Shown: one piece after another, positions 61,399-64,000 of the stretch
Layout: the number at the start of each line of letters is the position of its first letter
How positions within the stretch are numbered: the stretch's first letter is position 1
Assembly (NCBI GenBank): GCA_025331125.1
Contig: JAOALB010000179.1
Span: forward strand, 1-64,000
DNA: 64,000 nucleotides
From: Mycogone perniciosa
Lineage: Eukaryota; Ascomycota; Sordariomycetes; Hypocreales; Hypocreaceae
Direction of reading: 5' to 3'
The notes under the pieces: generated by a model
The model's input: only the letters and a program-made list of their open reading frames with translations
What the model was told of the DNA's origin: nothing
Databases searched by the model: none
Program-made: the position numbers and the translations under genes

Positions 61399-64000
61399 AC
61401 ATTTATAAAAAACTAATTATAAGCGAGATAAATATAAATGCCTTAAACCTTGCCCTATAGCCTAACTTAGCCTAATAGACTATGGTTTTAGCTATAAGGC
61501 TAAAACTTTTCGTTTTCCTCTTTAAAACCTTATAAAAATCTAGTATTAATAGCAATTATATACGCTTAATAAACGCGATTATTAAAGATAATAACCTTTA
61601 TTATTAATTTTATCTCTTTACCTAATAATAAATAAAGGCCTAGGTTAATAAAAAAATAAAAATAAACCTTTAAATAGGAAGTTTTAAATTAGTTAACTGA
61701 AAATTAAAATCCTAAAGTATAAATCAAAGCTTAACTTAAAGCTTTAAGTACTGCTTTACTATTACATTTTAAAAATAATAATTTACTTAACTACTATTAA
61801 GTTAAAAACTCTAAATAATATAATAGTAAATAAAAGGACATTATTAAATACTAATAGAGATATATTAACTAGTATATATAAATTAATATTACTTTTATAA
61901 GTAATTAATTAATCTTTTTAATTAAATTTAAAAAGATTTTATAGATTATAAGTTTTTTAAAAAGAAATATATATTAACTATAATAAAAAAGGTTTAATAG
62001 TATTATTAAAGAATTTAATAACTTTACTTAATAATATTAAAAGATTAATAAAATACCTTTTATTAACTTTAATAAATAATATAAAATAATTAATTTATTT
62101 TAAAAGGCATTATAGTCTTTTAATAACTTATATATATTAAATAAGCCTTTTTAAAACTTTATAGTAAAGTTATTTAAATTAAGCAGTAAATATAGTAAAA
62201 CTATTAAATAAGTAGTAAAGGCTTTAAAAATAAAGGTCTTTTAAAAGTTTATTAATACTATAAAGGCTTAAATAATTAAATTAGATAAATTTAACTTTAT
62301 TAAATAATATTAACTTTATTAAACTATTTATAATAGGCTTTAAAAAGGCATTTACAATAATACCCTTTATACTACTTATATAAACTAGTATTAAAAAAGC
62401 TATTAATAGTAGTAGTAATATTATTAATACTACTAAAATAATTAAATATATAATTAAATTATTGCCTTAATAGTAGCCAGTAACCTAATACAGCTAACTA
62501 TTATATATACTATATTACTTTACCTTTAAGTCTTTTATAAAGAATATATTATTAAGGCAGTTTATTTTTAATATAAAAAAGTAAACTATAGCTTTAATAA
62601 ATATAATAAAAAGAAATAGTTTAATATATATTAAGAAAATCTATTTTAAAGATAAAACTAAAATGATTAAATCTAGCTATATTAACTATACTTTAGCTTA
62701 ATAGTACTTTAAGGCTAGTAATAAAATAACTTAATAAAGTATAATTATTAAAACTTAATAGGATATTGATATTACCTATAATATTTAATTAACCTATAAG
62801 CCTAGGCTTTAAATAATATACTTTTTTTAAATATTAATAAAGATAATAATAATAGCACTACTTTATTAACTTTTAGCCTACTTTAATTTAGCTACTTATA
62901 TTTATTAAAAACCTAAACTTAATTTATAAATTAAAAACAAGATTAACCTTTATTAAAAGTTATAAATAAAGGTTAACTGTGAATAGTATTATTATTTTAA
63001 AGTAAATTTACTATTGCCTATTTAATTAAAAACCCTTTAAATTTAAATTAATAGATAGTAAATCCCTTTTACTATCTCTTATATTATTTCTTTAATATAA
63101 TATGTATATTAATATAAAAGCTTTAATAGATAATAGCTATATATATTAAGCCTTTATTAACTATATATTTATTTAATAATTCAATATTATTATTTAATAA
63201 CTGCTATTTATTTAAAGCTTTTATTTTATTAATAAAAGTATAGTTAATATAATCTTATAATTTTTTATTATATAAACTATTATTAGCTTTTATAAAGAAC
63301 TCTGCCTTTTTTTCTTATAAATATCTTTAATAATATATTTATTGTCTTTAATTGTTTATAGTTAAAGAAATATAATTTTAATATTAATTAAACAAGGTTA
63401 ATTATTACCTTTAAATTCTAAAACTATTATAATTATTACTTTTTAAAAAGTATAACTAGCTTTATATAAATTTTAATAGCAGTTAAAATAAAAGATAGTT
63501 TGATTAAACTAATATAAGGAATATATATCATTAGTAATTAATAGTTAAAGACGCTTTAAATAAAGTAAAGATGAATTTAATTAAATAAAAAACTATGTTA
63601 TATTAATAACTATTAATAAAAAATACTTTGGAAAAGGAAAACTATAATTTAAAAACAGGGGCTTGTAAATTATATACTTTATAAACCTAAACGCTAAATT
63701 AAAACTACTATATAACCTATAAATATTATAAGATTAATAATAAAAAGATATAAGGATAAACAATTTTAAACTAAATATATAGAAAGCTAATAATTACTTT
63801 TATAATTTATAATTAATAAAAAAAAGAAAGCCTTTATTAACGCTACTATTACTACTTTTTAATATATTACTTTTATAAAATGAAACTAAACTTTAAAATT
63901 AAAAAGTATATTTAAATATAGTAAATATATAAATATAAATAGCTATAAATTCTGTTACTTTTTATTAATTATATAATTAAATAATAAAAGTAATTTAAAA
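61390..64000 (+). mobile_element. Gypsy 'A' internal region (plus), running off the right edge
   Basis: Collinear with 5690-8220 over its whole length (shared AAAAAACTAATTATAA at the start, the CTTTATAATAATATTAAC-like blocks in the middle). Somewhat less AT-rich than the left copy. No open frame. Confidence 0.85.

Noticed and set aside
1..64000. CRISPR arrays, tRNA or rRNA genes, telomeric TTAGGG arrays, centromeric satellites
   Set aside because: None seen: no regular spacer arrays, no cloverleaf-like GC-rich segments, no telomere repeats. The long AT-rich blocks resolve into retroelements.

Overview
The window looks like nuclear chromosomal DNA of a filamentous ascomycete (Pezizomycotina). 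The genes have short fungal introns (53-63 nt, mostly GTANGT-type donors, CTRAC-like branch sites). The flanks are extremely AT-rich retrotransposon remains whose damage is almost all C-to-T / G-to-A, the signature of repeat-induced point mutation (RIP). I cannot name the species.

Layout. (1) 1-20190: RIP-degraded retroelements. These include an inverted Ty3/gypsy-like copy ('B') with its LTR at 3001-3387, a solo copia LTR at 3701-4281 (TSD ACTAT), a gypsy 'A' element from its LTR at 5389, a B element with paired 377-bp LTRs (11430-18233), and a solo B LTR at 19222-19622 (TSD AAAGG). (2) 20191-37519: an island of ordinary base composition. It holds a LaeA-like SAM methyltransferase, two distant relatives of a Cys-rich F-box-like family in convergent orientation, a Tc1/mariner-type MITE (29855-30257, TA duplication), a half-length cytochrome P450, and a DHA2-type MFS transporter broken by stops that fit C-to-T changes. 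Two stretches (28.0-29.3 and 36.8-37.3 kb) hold ORFs of unknown status. (3) 37520-64000: more retroelements. The island ends exactly at a B LTR (37520-37927). Further right, a copia element (51291-57810, 581-bp LTRs, TSD TTATA) sits inside a gypsy A element (45034-58156, 172-bp LTRs, TSD TTAAT), which itself sits inside an older A copy. Another A copy runs off the right end.

Interpretation. Methyltransferase, P450 and MFS pump together suggest the relic of a secondary-metabolite locus at the edge of an AT-rich block. This is inference: no backbone synthase is visible, and the P450 and transporter are broken. The transporter, nearest the right-hand repeats, carries RIP-like nonsense changes, whereas the methyltransferase and the F-box-like gene at 31-33 kb read through cleanly. 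The copia element keeps one gag-pol frame over about 4.5 kb with no evident indels; its stops fit CAA, CAG, CGA or TGG codons changed by a single transition.
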